Source: Pelagibacteraceae bacterium
GTDB lineage: Bacteria; Pseudomonadota; Alphaproteobacteria; HIMB59; GCA-002718135
DNA: 64,000 nt
Assembly (NCBI GenBank): GCA_002717485.1
Contig: PBDW01000024.1
Span: 1-64,000, forward strand
Direction of reading: 5' to 3'
Shown here: positions 37,124 to 46,788 of the stretch, in pieces
Numbering within the stretch: position 1 is the stretch's first letter
Layout of the letters: each line of letters starts with the position of its first letter
The notes under the pieces: generated by a model
Told to the model about the DNA's origin: nothing
The model's database searches: none
What the model saw: only the letters and a program-made list of their open reading frames with translations
Position numbers and translations under genes: made by a program

Positions 37124-38521
37124 TTATATATTATCTAAAGATTTAACAATATCTTCACACATCTTTTTTGCATCACCAAATAGCATTGTAGTGTTGTTTC
37201 TGTAAAAAAGATCATTATCAACTCCGGAATAACCTGTTGCTAAAGAGCGCTTAACAAAAAGAACTGTGCCAGATCTCTCAACATCTAGTATTGGCATTCC
37301 ATAAATAGGACTTGATTTATCACTTTTTGCTGAAGGATTGGTAACATCATTTGCCCCGATTACAAAACTTACCTCAGTCATTGGAAAGTCAGGATTTATT
37401 TCTTCTAATTCTAAAACCTCATCATAAGAAACATTGGCCTCAGCTAATAAAACATTCATATGACCAGGCATTCTTCCCGCAACTGGATGGATTGCATATC
37501 TTACTTTTATCTTTTCCCTTTTAAGTATGTCACACATCTCTCTTAAAGCATGCTGAGCTTGAGCAACAGCCATTCCATAACCCGGGACAATAATTACTGA
37601 CTCAGAGTTTTTAAGAATATATGCAGCATCTTCTGCATTACCTTGCCTGAAAGTTTTATCAGAATCTTTTTCAGATTGAGTTTGAGACTGTTCTCCTCCA
37701 AAACCTCCTAATATCACACTTATGATTGATCTGTTCATACCTTTGCTCATAATATAACTTAAAATTGCCCCCGAAGAACCAACAAGAGCTCCTGTAATAA
37801 TTAATAAATTATTACTTAAGGTGAAGCCTATTCCGCATGCCGCCCAACCTGAATAAGAATTTAACATCGATATTACAACAGGCATATCCGCACCACCAAT
37901 TGGAATAACTACTAAAATCCCAAATAATATGGAAATAATAACTATTATCCAAAAGTATGACTCAATCTCATTTGCAACAAAAAATAAAATCAAAATCAAA
38001 ATAACTAGAAGCAACAAGCCATTTAGTGCATGTTGAAATTTAAAAGTTACAGGATTGCCTGAAACCAACCCTTGTAGTTTACAGAATGCTAGTACTGATC
38101 CAGAAAAAGTAACCGCTCCTATGAATAAACCTATACTCATTTCAACAAGGCTACTTCTATGAATATCGCCAAAATTACCTATTCCAAATGCTTCAGGCCT
38201 ATAAAAAGCTGCCGCAGCTACGAAAACAGCGGCCAAACCAACCAAACTGTGAAAAGCAGCTACTAATTGAGGAAGTGCAGTCATTTTAATTCTTAAAGCA
38301 ATTAATGTGCCGATTGATCCTCCTATAATAATTGCTATTGAGATTTCAAAATAATTAATAACAATTTTTGTAGATAATGTTGTAATTACAGCCAGCGCCA
38401 TACCAGCAATACCATAGATATTGCCCCTTCTTGAAGATTCAGGGTGCGACAAACCTCTTAAAGAAAATATAAAAAGAACTGCAGAAATTAAATATAATAT
38501 TAGAGTGAGATCGCTTGACAT
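37124..38521 (-). CDS. pntB: NAD(P) transhydrogenase subunit beta
   Basis: 465 aa membrane subunit of the proton-translocating transhydrogenase that reduces NADP with NADH. The first half has about eight to nine hydrophobic helices. The C-terminal NADP-binding domain III carries VPGYGMAVAQAQHALREM and HPVAGRMPGHMNVLLAEA. Third gene of the pntA1-pntA2-pntB unit on the minus strand, the split-alpha arrangement of many alphaproteobacteria. Confidence 0.97.
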   Translation of the reverse strand: MSSDLTLILYLISAVLFIFSLRGLSHPESSRRGNIYGIAGMALAVITTLSTKIVINYFEISIAIIIGGSIGTLIALRIKMTALPQLVAAFHSLVGLAAVFVAAAAFYRPEAFGIGNFGDIHRSSLVEMSIGLFIGAVTFSGSVLAFCKLQGLVSGNPVTFKFQHALNGLLLLVILILILFFVANEIESYFWIIVIISILFGILVVIPIGGADMPVVISMLNSYSGWAACGIGFTLSNNLLIITGALVGSSGAILSYIMSKGMNRSIISVILGGFGGEQSQTQSEKDSDKTFRQGNAEDAAYILKNSESVIIVPGYGMAVAQAQHALREMCDILKREKIKVRYAIHPVAGRMPGHMNVLLAEANVSYDEVLELEEINPDFPMTEVSFVIGANDVTNPSAKSDKSSPIYGMPILDVERSGTVLFVKRSLATGYSGVDNDLFYRNNTTMLFGDAKKMCEDIVKSLDNI

Positions 38522-38527
38522 ATTAAA

Positions 38528-38842
38528 CTATTTATTTTTTGTTTTTTTCTTAAACATTGAGAGCATTCTATAAGTAACTATAAAACCACCAAATATATTT
38601 ACTGATGCTAATACTACTGCTATTAAACCAAAAATCTTCGCTATGTTATTATCTAAAGGACCCGCAGCATATAATGCTCCTACAATTATTACGCTTGAAA
38701 TTGCATTTGTAACGCTCATTAAAGGCGAGTGAAGTGCTGGTGTAACTGACCATACTACATAATATCCAATAAAACATGCTAAAACAAAAACAGTCAGGCC
38801 ACTAATAAAAACTGATGAGTTCGTAAATTCAAAAATTTCCAT
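38528..38842 (-). CDS. pntA2: NAD(P) transhydrogenase subunit alpha, part 2
   Basis: 104 aa small membrane subunit with three helices, corresponding to the C-terminal membrane part of the E. coli PntA. The conserved [17 protein letters not shown] stretch is present. Its start overlaps the stop of the alpha-1 gene by one base (TAATG), and it precedes pntB by 6 bp. Confidence 0.94.
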   Translation of the reverse strand: MEIFEFTNSSVFISGLTVFVLACFIGYYVVWSVTPALHSPLMSVTNAISSVIIVGALYAAGPLDNNIAKIFGLIAVVLASVNIFGGFIVTYRMLSMFKKKTKNK

Positions 38843-39966
38843 TATTTAAAACCTTCCAATATAACTTTACCATTATGGGTAATAACAACAGCATTAATGA
38901 TTTCATCCTGCCAGTCGAACTTAATTTTTTTATTTTCAATATCAACTATTAATGGCAAAAAACTTGTCAAGTTTTTTGCATATAATGAAGAAGCATCTTT
39001 TGCAACTCTACCTTGCATATTAGAGTATCCAATTATCCTTATATTGTTGTGATTTACGACTTCATCTATCTTGCTTAAAGGACAGTTGCCGCCAGTTTCC
39101 ACAGCCAAATCTACAATTATAGATCCTGGTTTCATACTCATTACCATTTCTTCAGTCACTAGTGTAGGTGCGGAACGTCCTGGAATAAGGGCAGTGCATA
39201 TCACAATATCTTGTTTTTTAAGTGTTTCTGCAATTAACTTAGATTGTTTTTCTTTAAATTTATTACTCATTTCTTTAGCATATCCACTTGAAGTTTCAGC
39301 GTTTTTTGCCTCATCATCATCGACCATAATAAACTTTGCCCCTAAACTCTCTACCTGCTCTTTAACTGCAGGTCTAACATCAGTTGCTGAAACTACCGCT
39401 CCTAAGCGTTTTGCTGTTGCTATCGCCTGGAGACCTGCTACTCCTGCTCCTAAAACCATAACCTTTGCTGGATTAATCCTACCAGCTGCAGTCATCATCA
39501 TTGGAAATGCTTTATTAAATTCATAAGAAGCATCAATGACTGACCTATATCCAGCAAGATTTGCTTGAGAGGATAAAACATCCATACTTTGAGCCCTGCT
39601 TATACGAGGAATTAATTCCATAGCAATAGATGTTATTTTATATTCTTTTAAAGAAACCAATAAGTCTTTATTCTTATACGGATTTATTGAACCTATAAGA
39701 GTTGTATTATGATTAAATTTTTTTAAATCATTTATTGGAGGTAGTTGAACTACTAAACACACCTCAACAGATTCTAAACATTTGTTTCTATCAGTTATAT
39801 TTGCACCGACATTTTCAAAATCTTTATTTAGATAACCAGACCTAAGACCAGCATTTTTTTCTATATAAACTTCAAAACCTAGTTTTTTTAAAGTTCTTAC
39901 ACTTTCAGGAGTGGTTGCCACCCTGGTTTCAAATTTATCAATTTCTTTTAGAACAGATAATTTCAT
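38842..39966 (-). CDS. pntA1: NAD(P) transhydrogenase subunit alpha, part 1
   Basis: 374 aa soluble NAD-binding subunit (domain I). N-terminal [16 protein letters not shown] and the Rossmann segment [20 protein letters not shown], then a mobile-loop region and [15 protein letters not shown], fit the family. Uses the proton-motive force with PntA2/PntB to make NADPH, a major anabolic source in oligotrophs. Confidence 0.96.
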   Translation of the reverse strand: MKLSVLKEIDKFETRVATTPESVRTLKKLGFEVYIEKNAGLRSGYLNKDFENVGANITDRNKCLESVEVCLVVQLPPINDLKKFNHNTTLIGSINPYKNKDLLVSLKEYKITSIAMELIPRISRAQSMDVLSSQANLAGYRSVIDASYEFNKAFPMMMTAAGRINPAKVMVLGAGVAGLQAIATAKRLGAVVSATDVRPAVKEQVESLGAKFIMVDDDEAKNAETSSGYAKEMSNKFKEKQSKLIAETLKKQDIVICTALIPGRSAPTLVTEEMVMSMKPGSIIVDLAVETGGNCPLSKIDEVVNHNNIRIIGYSNMQGRVAKDASSLYAKNLTSFLPLIVDIENKKIKFDWQDEIINAVVITHNGKVILEGFK

Positions 39967-39995
39967 AAAATATTCTTTTGGATATTTATATATGT

Positions 39996-41345
39996 TTATA
40001 GATATAGCTTAGCATTTTTTAAAGTTTTTTGTTGACGTATATCTACATCTTTGATCGAAAAACCATCAATTAGTTCGTTAAATATCCTATACCAATTTAA
40101 CTCCGCTTTTAGATGCATAAATATTGAACCCAAACCTACTGCTGCTCTGTCCATAAATACAAACTCTCTAGGTGGCCTTATTCCGCCTATCTTTCGAAGT
40201 TCTTTATGAACTTCTGAAGCTACATTTGCCCCATACACTCCACTTTCATTCTCCTGAATTTTTTGTTTTTTATCCTGCATTAAAGGTGCATAAACAAATT
40301 GCGCCCATTTGTTTAAAACTTCAAGTTTTCTTCTTGTGATATCCGTAAATCCCCATTGTTCATAAGCATATACAGCTTTATCAGCATTATTATCTTTTAA
40401 GGCGTTATAAAGATTAATAACGCCACTGATAAATTTTCCATCAAAAAAACGCATACATCCAAAATCAAACAAATTAATAGATAAATCTTCACGTACAGTA
40501 TAGTTGCCAAGATGTGGGTCGCCATGAATTATTCCGAATTTATAAAATGGAAGATACCAAGATAAAAACATATTTTTTGCTATAATGTTTCTTTCTTTTA
40601 AAGTTCTATTTTTAAAATCTAAAAGATTTTTCCCCCTTAACCATTCCATTGTAATTAATCTTGATGTTGATATTTTATTATAAACTTTTGGGATATGAAC
40701 ATATTTTTTTTGTTTAAAAATTTCATTAAAAACAATCATAGATTTTTTTTCTCTATCATAATCTAATTCTTCTAAGAGTCTGTCAGTTACCTCTTTATAT
40801 ATTTCATCAGTTTTTATAGCTTTATTATATGATTGATATATTGATAACAGTAAGTTAAATTGATTTAGATCTGCTTTTATAGCTGATAGCATATCTGGAT
40901 ATTGCAATTTGCATGCTACTGTACTTCCATCTTTTAATTTTGCTTTATGAACCTGTCCTAACGATGCCGCCCTAGAAGCTATTCTATTAAATTGACTAAA
41001 TTTTTTTTGCCAATCCGCTCCCAGCTCTCCATTCATTCTTCTTTTGACAAAAAGCCATCCCATAGAAGGGGCATTACTTTGAAGTTCAGTAAATTCTTTG
41101 GTGTATTCTGGAGGAAGTATATCCGGAATTGTGGCTGTTAACTGGGCAATTTTCATTATAGGACCCTTAATGTTTCCTAGTGCAAGACTTAAATTTTTTG
41201 CATGCTTATTGTTATCAAATGAAAGTCCTAGATATTTTTCTCCTGCAAACTTAGAGGCTATTCCCCCAACTACGCCACCAACCTTAGCATATCTTTTGAT
41301 TTTTTTTGAAAGTTTTGGCTTTTCAGATATCTTATCTTTTAACAT
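39996..41345 (-). CDS. ABC1/UbiB-family atypical kinase
   Basis: 449 aa protein-kinase-like protein. The N-terminal ABC1 KxGQ-like region appears as GPIMKIAQLTATIPDILP, then AASLGQVHKA (Ala-rich loop), a VACKLQYP lysine, and the metal-binding HGDPHLGNY and LFDFGCMR segments. Relatives include UbiB and COQ8, which support ubiquinone synthesis through an ATPase activity, but this one belongs to a shorter subgroup without C-terminal membrane helices. The ATG abuts the pepF stop. Confidence 0.88.
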   Translation of the reverse strand: MLKDKISEKPKLSKKIKRYAKVGGVVGGIASKFAGEKYLGLSFDNNKHAKNLSLALGNIKGPIMKIAQLTATIPDILPPEYTKEFTELQSNAPSMGWLFVKRRMNGELGADWQKKFSQFNRIASRAASLGQVHKAKLKDGSTVACKLQYPDMLSAIKADLNQFNLLLSIYQSYNKAIKTDEIYKEVTDRLLEELDYDREKKSMIVFNEIFKQKKYVHIPKVYNKISTSRLITMEWLRGKNLLDFKNRTLKERNIIAKNMFLSWYLPFYKFGIIHGDPHLGNYTVREDLSINLFDFGCMRFFDGKFISGVINLYNALKDNNADKAVYAYEQWGFTDITRRKLEVLNKWAQFVYAPLMQDKKQKIQENESGVYGANVASEVHKELRKIGGIRPPREFVFMDRAAVGLGSIFMHLKAELNWYRIFNELIDGFSIKDVDIRQQKTLKNAKLYL

Positions 41346-43145
41346 TTATGATTCTAATTCCTCTAATTCGGTAATTAATTTATTAATTACTTCCAGACCA
41401 AATTTCCAAAACAATTTATTCGAAGGATTAAGTTTGAAGGGTTTTAATAAATCTTTATAATTTTTACTACCTCCTGCACGCAAGAGATTCATATAATTAA
41501 CTTCAAAATTTTTAGGAGATTTTTCATATTTAGAATATAAAGTATTTACCAAACAGTCTCCAAATGCATATGCATAAACATAAAAAGGCGTATGAATAAA
41601 ATGTGGTATGTATGCCCAATAATACTTATATTCATTTTGAAGTTTAATTGATGGACCAAGACTTTCTGATTGAACTTTCATCCAAATCTGGCATATATTA
41701 TCAGTTGTTAATTCTGATAATTTTCTCCTAGTGTGAAGTTCTTTTTCAAATTCAAAAAATGCAATTTGTCTAACTACTGTGTTTAGCATATCTTCTACTT
41801 TATTAGCAATTATAGCCTTTCTGTTAACCGGATCTTTCTCTTTTGATAATAGATTCCTAAATGTTAGCATTTCTCCAAAAACACTTGCTGTTTCTGCAAG
41901 AGTCAATGGTGTCGAAGAATTAAAATGACCCTGCTCTGCAGCTAAATATTGATGTATTCCATGGCCAAGTTCGTGAGCAAGTGTAGAAACATCTCTAAAT
42001 TTGCCTTGGTAATTTACTAATATATATGGATGTACTGATGGTACCGTTGATGCAGAAAAAGCACCAGATTGCTTGCCTCTTCTTACCGGGGCATCAATCC
42101 ATGATTTTTCAAAAAAGATTTCGACAATTTTAGACATTTCATTACTAAAACTTCCATATGATTCGATAACAATTTCTTTGGCTTCTTTCCAACTATAAGT
42201 CTTATTAAGATAAAATGGCAATGGGGCATTTCTATCCCAATATGATAATTGTTTCTTATTTAACCATTTTGCCTTTAGATAATAGTATCTATGTGAAAGT
42301 TTAGGGTAATAATTTTTTACAGATTTAGACAATGAATCAATAACTTCATCCTCAACTAAATTTGATAGATTCCTAGAACTTACCGAGTTATTAAAATTTC
42401 TCCAATCATCATTAATGCTTTTATCTTTTGCTAGATTATTAGAAATAGAAGTAAATATATTAATATTATTTTTTAATGTTAAACTTATTGATTGTGCAGC
42501 ATTTTTTCTTTTTTGTGAATTTGAATCGGATAAATAATTAAAGATTTCTGTGCTTAATAAATTTTTTCCTTCAAAAGGAAATCTCATTGAAGCCATCATT
42601 TCATCAAATAATCTTATCCATGCCAAAGAAGATGTTATATTTTTATCCTGGAGTATTTTCTCTAAATCTTTGCTTAATTGATGTTTTTTAAACATTCTAG
42701 AGTTACTTATCCAGTTTTTATATTTTTTTAATTTTATAGAGTTAAGATATCGATTCATTTTTTTTTCTTCGATCAAATTCAATTCTAAATTAAAAAAAAT
42801 TGTACTTGAATGGTATTTAGTTACCTTCTCTTTTATTGTCTGAAAAAAAATTTTATTCTTTTCATTTTGCATATCTTCTGCAAATAGCAAGTGCGCATAA
42901 GATAAAATTTTACATATCATTTCATCAATTATTTCAATTTTAGTTATAGCTTTTAAAAGTTTATTGGGATCTAGCTCTTTAACCTTCCCTTCATATTCTT
43001 TTTCGAAATTCTTGGATAATTTTTTTATTTTTAAAAGATCTTTATTTATTTTTTGTGAATTAATACCCTTATAGATATCGTTTAAATTCCAGGTAGGGAG
43101 CCTGCCCAAATTGATACTCTTGATATTTTTTCTTTTTTTCAGCAT
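41346..43145 (-). CDS. pepF: M3B oligoendopeptidase F
   Basis: Zinc metallopeptidase degrading short peptides in the cytosol. The track start (43160) is a TTG; the ATG at 43145 is preferred, giving 599 aa. The active site HELGHGIHQYL (HExxH) and the downstream ETASVFGEML glutamate are present, with the family's YWAYIPHFIHTPFYVYAYAF region near the end. Followed without gap by the ABC1 gene. Confidence 0.95.
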   Translation of the reverse strand: MLKKRKNIKSINLGRLPTWNLNDIYKGINSQKINKDLLKIKKLSKNFEKEYEGKVKELDPNKLLKAITKIEIIDEMICKILSYAHLLFAEDMQNEKNKIFFQTIKEKVTKYHSSTIFFNLELNLIEEKKMNRYLNSIKLKKYKNWISNSRMFKKHQLSKDLEKILQDKNITSSLAWIRLFDEMMASMRFPFEGKNLLSTEIFNYLSDSNSQKRKNAAQSISLTLKNNINIFTSISNNLAKDKSINDDWRNFNNSVSSRNLSNLVEDEVIDSLSKSVKNYYPKLSHRYYYLKAKWLNKKQLSYWDRNAPLPFYLNKTYSWKEAKEIVIESYGSFSNEMSKIVEIFFEKSWIDAPVRRGKQSGAFSASTVPSVHPYILVNYQGKFRDVSTLAHELGHGIHQYLAAEQGHFNSSTPLTLAETASVFGEMLTFRNLLSKEKDPVNRKAIIANKVEDMLNTVVRQIAFFEFEKELHTRRKLSELTTDNICQIWMKVQSESLGPSIKLQNEYKYYWAYIPHFIHTPFYVYAYAFGDCLVNTLYSKYEKSPKNFEVNYMNLLRAGGSKNYKDLLKPFKLNPSNKLFWKFGLEVINKLITELEELES

Positions 43146-43205
43146 AATAATTAAGTTCAATTTTTATAATGGAAAATATATGTTATAGTGGATATAGTTA
43201 AATAT

Positions 43206-43214
43206 TGCTATAAT
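43206..43214 (+). promoter_or_regulatory. extended -10 promoter for the acyl-CoA synthetase gene
   Basis: The sequence TGCTATAAT is a perfect extended -10 element (TGnTATAAT), 22 bp before the ATG at 43237. No good -35 hexamer is visible at the usual spacing, as expected for extended -10 promoters. Placement and match are good; transcription not shown. Confidence 0.4.
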
Positions 43215-43236
43215 TCCAAGAAAGATAATTGAATAT

Positions 43237-45021
43237 ATGGATTTTAAAAAATTTAATAGTTTAAGTTCTTTGTACTTCTCTCAGGTAAAAGATATGGGCG
43301 ACAAACCACATCTTTGGAGAAAAATAAATGGAAAATATGAAAATTTAACTTGGAATCAAACTAATCATATTATTGAAAATCTCGCGTCTGGATTAATCAA
43401 TTATGGATTGTTAAAAGGTGACAGAATTTTTCTATGTAGTGAAAATAGACCTGAATTCTTTATGTCGGACCTTGCCATTATGGCATCAGGTGGAATAACT
43501 GTTCCGGCTTATACTACTAACACTGCTGCAGACCATGAATATATCATTAAGCACAGTGGGGCTAGAGCGGCTATAGTTTCAAATATGGATATAGCAAAAA
43601 AAGTATTTCCAGCCATAGCATCTTCTAAATGCGAATTCATTATTATAATGGAAGATAACATATCAATTTCAGATAATTCAATTACTGCCTATGAATGGAA
43701 AAAATTTATTAATGAAGGTGAAAAAACAAGGAAAGATATTGCGAGTATTTGGAGTACTCAAAAACGCTCTGATACAGCATGTATAATATATACTTCTGGA
43801 ACAGGAGGTTATCCTAAAGGTGTTATGTTAAGCAACGGGGCTATACTGCACAACTGTTTTGGCGCTGATGATCTTCTAAAAGAAGTTATTTCTGATTTAA
43901 ATCCTATCAATTTTTTATCATGGTTGCCTCTATCTCATTCGTATGAACATACAATTCAATTTTTAATGACTGGATGGGGTGCTCAAACTTATTATGCAGA
44001 AAGTACTGAAAAACTTTTAACTAATATGGGGGAATCTAAACCTCACATTATGTGTGCTGTCCCTAGATTTTATGAAACTTTATATTCAAAGATTTCAACA
44101 GGCCTAAAAAATCAAAATTTTATTAAGAGAGCTTTATTTTCGAAAACTATAGAATTGGGCAAGAAGATTTATAATAATCAAAAGTTATCAAAAATTGAAT
44201 TAAGTATAAATTCAATACTTGACAAGCTTGTAAGAAAAAAAGTTAAGGGAAGATTTGGAGGAGAAATAAGATGCCTTGTTTCAGGTGGTTCGGCGCTTAA
44301 TTTCGAGGTTGGTATATATCTTAGCGCTCTGGGCTTACCATTGCTTCAAGGATACGGACAAACCGAAACAGCTCCTGTTGTTAGCACAAACCCAATATCA
44401 AAAATTAAAATAGATACAGTTGGAATTCCTCTCACAGGTGTAGATGTAAAAATTGCTGAAGATGGCGAGATTCTTGTTAAGGGTGAAAATGTTATGAATG
44501 GTTATTGGAATGACCCCGAGGCTACATCTAAAACTCTAATTGAAGGTTGGATACATACAGGTGATGTAGGTGAAATTGATGAAGAGGGTTATATTAAAAT
44601 CACAGATAGAAAAAAGGATATAATAGTTAATTCTGGAGGAGATAATATCTCCCCATCCCGAATTCAAGAAAAATTAGAATTTGAACCAGAAATTGAACAG
44701 TCAATGATTTACGGAGATTATAAAAATTTCTTAGTTGCAATCATAGTTCCAAACGAAGAATACATTAAGTCTTGGGCAAAAGATAATAACAAAGATGCTA
44801 ATCTTATAAAATTATCAGGTGACAAAGATTTGCACAGTTATTTTTCAAAAATAATTGAAAGAGTAAATAATAAACTATCGACAATAGAAAAAGTTCGTAA
44901 ATTTATAATTGCTAAAGAGTCATTTACAGTAGATAATAAAATGATGACTCCAACTATGAAGGTTAGAAGATTTCAAATAATTGGCAAATATGGGGAAGAA
45001 TTAGAGTCATTGTATAGTTAA
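43237..45021 (+). CDS. long-chain acyl-CoA synthetase (AMP-forming)
   Basis: 594 aa adenylate-forming ligase. P-loop YTSGTGGYPKGVML, the A5 region QGYGQTETAPV, the A7/A8 regions HTGDVGEIDEEGYIKITDRKK and a C-terminal domain with conserved lysines are present. Closest in style to FadD15-like bacterial long-chain enzymes. Activates fatty acids for beta-oxidation or lipid remodelling. Its TAA overlaps the stop of the DUF1244 gene. Confidence 0.92.
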   Translation: MDFKKFNSLSSLYFSQVKDMGDKPHLWRKINGKYENLTWNQTNHIIENLASGLINYGLLKGDRIFLCSENRPEFFMSDLAIMASGGITVPAYTTNTAADHEYIIKHSGARAAIVSNMDIAKKVFPAIASSKCEFIIIMEDNISISDNSITAYEWKKFINEGEKTRKDIASIWSTQKRSDTACIIYTSGTGGYPKGVMLSNGAILHNCFGADDLLKEVISDLNPINFLSWLPLSHSYEHTIQFLMTGWGAQTYYAESTEKLLTNMGESKPHIMCAVPRFYETLYSKISTGLKNQNFIKRALFSKTIELGKKIYNNQKLSKIELSINSILDKLVRKKVKGRFGGEIRCLVSGGSALNFEVGIYLSALGLPLLQGYGQTETAPVVSTNPISKIKIDTVGIPLTGVDVKIAEDGEILVKGENVMNGYWNDPEATSKTLIEGWIHTGDVGEIDEEGYIKITDRKKDIIVNSGGDNISPSRIQEKLEFEPEIEQSMIYGDYKNFLVAIIVPNEEYIKSWAKDNNKDANLIKLSGDKDLHSYFSKIIERVNNKLSTIEKVRKFIIAKESFTVDNKMMTPTMKVRRFQIIGKYGEELESLYS

Positions 45022-45308
45022 TTGTCTTTTAAATTTTTTCTAATTTCTAATTTTTCCTTCGATGCTTCAACTTGATATTTGGATTTCCACACCTGGTAAG
45101 GCATTCCATAAATTATTTCCCTAGCTTTCTCATAATCAATATCTTTTTCGCTATCTTTTGAAGCTTCTACGTACCACTTTGCAAGACAATTTCTGCAGAA
45201 TCCTGCCAAGTTCATTATATCTATATTCTGCAAGTCCGTTCTTTTACGAAAATGATCAATTAACCTTTCCATCATTTGCGCATATATTTCTTTCTTATTA
45301 TTATCCAT
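45018..45308 (-). CDS. DUF1244 family protein
   Basis: 96 aa. The track ORF is longer (45419), but the first 37 codons overlap the pyruvate kinase gene and do not fit the family; the ATG at 45308 gives the expected MDNNKKEIYAQMMERLIDHF start. Core segment NLAGFCRNCLAKWYVEA carries two cysteines typical of the family. Function unknown. Its adjacency to pyruvate kinase is conserved in alphaproteobacteria. Confidence 0.9.
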   Translation of the reverse strand: MDNNKKEIYAQMMERLIDHFRKRTDLQNIDIMNLAGFCRNCLAKWYVEASKDSEKDIDYEKAREIIYGMPYQVWKSKYQVEASKEKLEIRKNLKDN

Positions 45309-45364
45309 TTTGTTAAATTCTACTTTTTTACTATATAAGTTTAGTATATTATTTATAATATATA

Positions 45365-46786
45365 ATGAAGCGTAATCGCAAGTCAAAAATTTTATCCACG
45401 CTCGGACCATCCACTTCAAATAAAGAAATTATTAAAAATCTTTTTATTTCTGGAGCAGATATATTTAGATTAAATTTTTCACATGGTTCTTTGGAGAATC
45501 ATCGTATTAACTATAATCACATAAGAAGTGTTGAAAAAGAAGTAAATAGACCAATTTGTGTAATTGCAGACCTACAAGGACCTAAATTAAGGGTAGGTGA
45601 ATTTGAAAAAAAAGAAATAAATCTTAAGAAGGGTGCGGAGTTTAAATTTGACTTAATTAATAAACCTGGAAACATAGACAGGGTTTATTTTCCCTATCCG
45701 GAGGTATATGAAAGTTTAACACCTAATTCTATAGTACTAATTAACGATGGAAAAATACGTGCTCAGGTTATTACTCAAAATAAAGATTCCTTAATTATGG
45801 AAATTATGAATAATGGGATAATCTCAAACAATAAGGGTGTAAATATACCTGATGTTGAACTACCAATCTCATCTTTAACAACAAAAGATATGACAGATTT
45901 AGGAAAAGCTCTTGATATGGGAGTGGACTGGATTGCATTATCTTTCGTTCAAACAAGTAATGATGTAGAAAGTCTAAAAAAAATAGTTGGTGATAAAGCG
46001 TTAATAATGGCTAAAATCGAAAAACCTTCCGCTGTAAAGAATTTAGATGCCATATTAGATGTTAGTGACGGAGTAATGATAGCAAGGGGTGATCTTGGAG
46101 TTGAACTTGCGCCTGAGAAAATTCCGTCAATCCAAAAAAATATAATACGCAAAGCGAGGGAGACTGGAAAGCCAGTCGTTGTGGCTACACAGATGTTAGA
46201 AAGTATGATTAATAATCCTGTCCCAACAAGAGCTGAGTCTTCTGATGTAGCTACTGCAATTTATGATGGTGCTGATGCGGTGATGTTGTCTGCAGAAACT
46301 GCAATAGGAAAATATCCAGTAGAGTCAGTTTCTATTATGAATAAAATTATAGAGAGTGTTGAAAACGATGATAAAAATTACTCAAATGAAATCCAGATGC
46401 AAAATCGTCATAATAAATCTGCAACTGATGCTATAACTTCAGCAGCTGATACAATTTCAAGAAATGCGCAAGCGGCTGTAATAGTTACTTTTTCTGTTAG
46501 TGGAAGTACTACTTTAAGACTAGCTAGAGAAAGATGCCCTGTCAGAGTTGTAGGAATATCTCCATCTATACATGTTGCAAGAAAGTTATGTATTGTGTGG
46601 GGAGTGCATTCATGTGTGGGAGATGATGCGCAAAATACTAGAGAGATGGTAAGTAACGCATGCACAATTATAAAAAACGAGGGTCTTGCTAAAAATGGCG
46701 ATAGTATAGTAATTACAGCTGGCGTTCCTTTTGGCAATGCAGGAAGTACTAACTTATTAAGAATTGCTAAGATAATTGATGAATAA
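45365..46786 (+). CDS. pyk: pyruvate kinase
   Basis: Makes pyruvate and ATP from PEP. 473 aa, normal. Motifs: RLNFSHGS, the active-site MIARGDLGVEL, IAKIEKP-type segment (AKIEKPSAV) and ATQMLESMI. The C-terminal regulatory domain is complete. Divergent from the DUF1244 gene with 56 bp between. Ends 2 bp from the convergent aminotransferase. Confidence 0.97.
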   Translation: MKRNRKSKILSTLGPSTSNKEIIKNLFISGADIFRLNFSHGSLENHRINYNHIRSVEKEVNRPICVIADLQGPKLRVGEFEKKEINLKKGAEFKFDLINKPGNIDRVYFPYPEVYESLTPNSIVLINDGKIRAQVITQNKDSLIMEIMNNGIISNNKGVNIPDVELPISSLTTKDMTDLGKALDMGVDWIALSFVQTSNDVESLKKIVGDKALIMAKIEKPSAVKNLDAILDVSDGVMIARGDLGVELAPEKIPSIQKNIIRKARETGKPVVVATQMLESMINNPVPTRAESSDVATAIYDGADAVMLSAETAIGKYPVESVSIMNKIIESVENDDKNYSNEIQMQNRHNKSATDAITSAADTISRNAQAAVIVTFSVSGSTTLRLARERCPVRVVGISPSIHVARKLCIVWGVHSCVGDDAQNTREMVSNACTIIKNEGLAKNGDSIVITAGVPFGNAGSTNLLRIAKIIDE

Positions 46787-46788
46787 AT

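Noticed and set aside
39071-39526. 151-aa plus-strand ORF inside pntA1
   Set aside because: Antisense frame of a well-conserved gene; no ribosome-binding site or recognisable domain.
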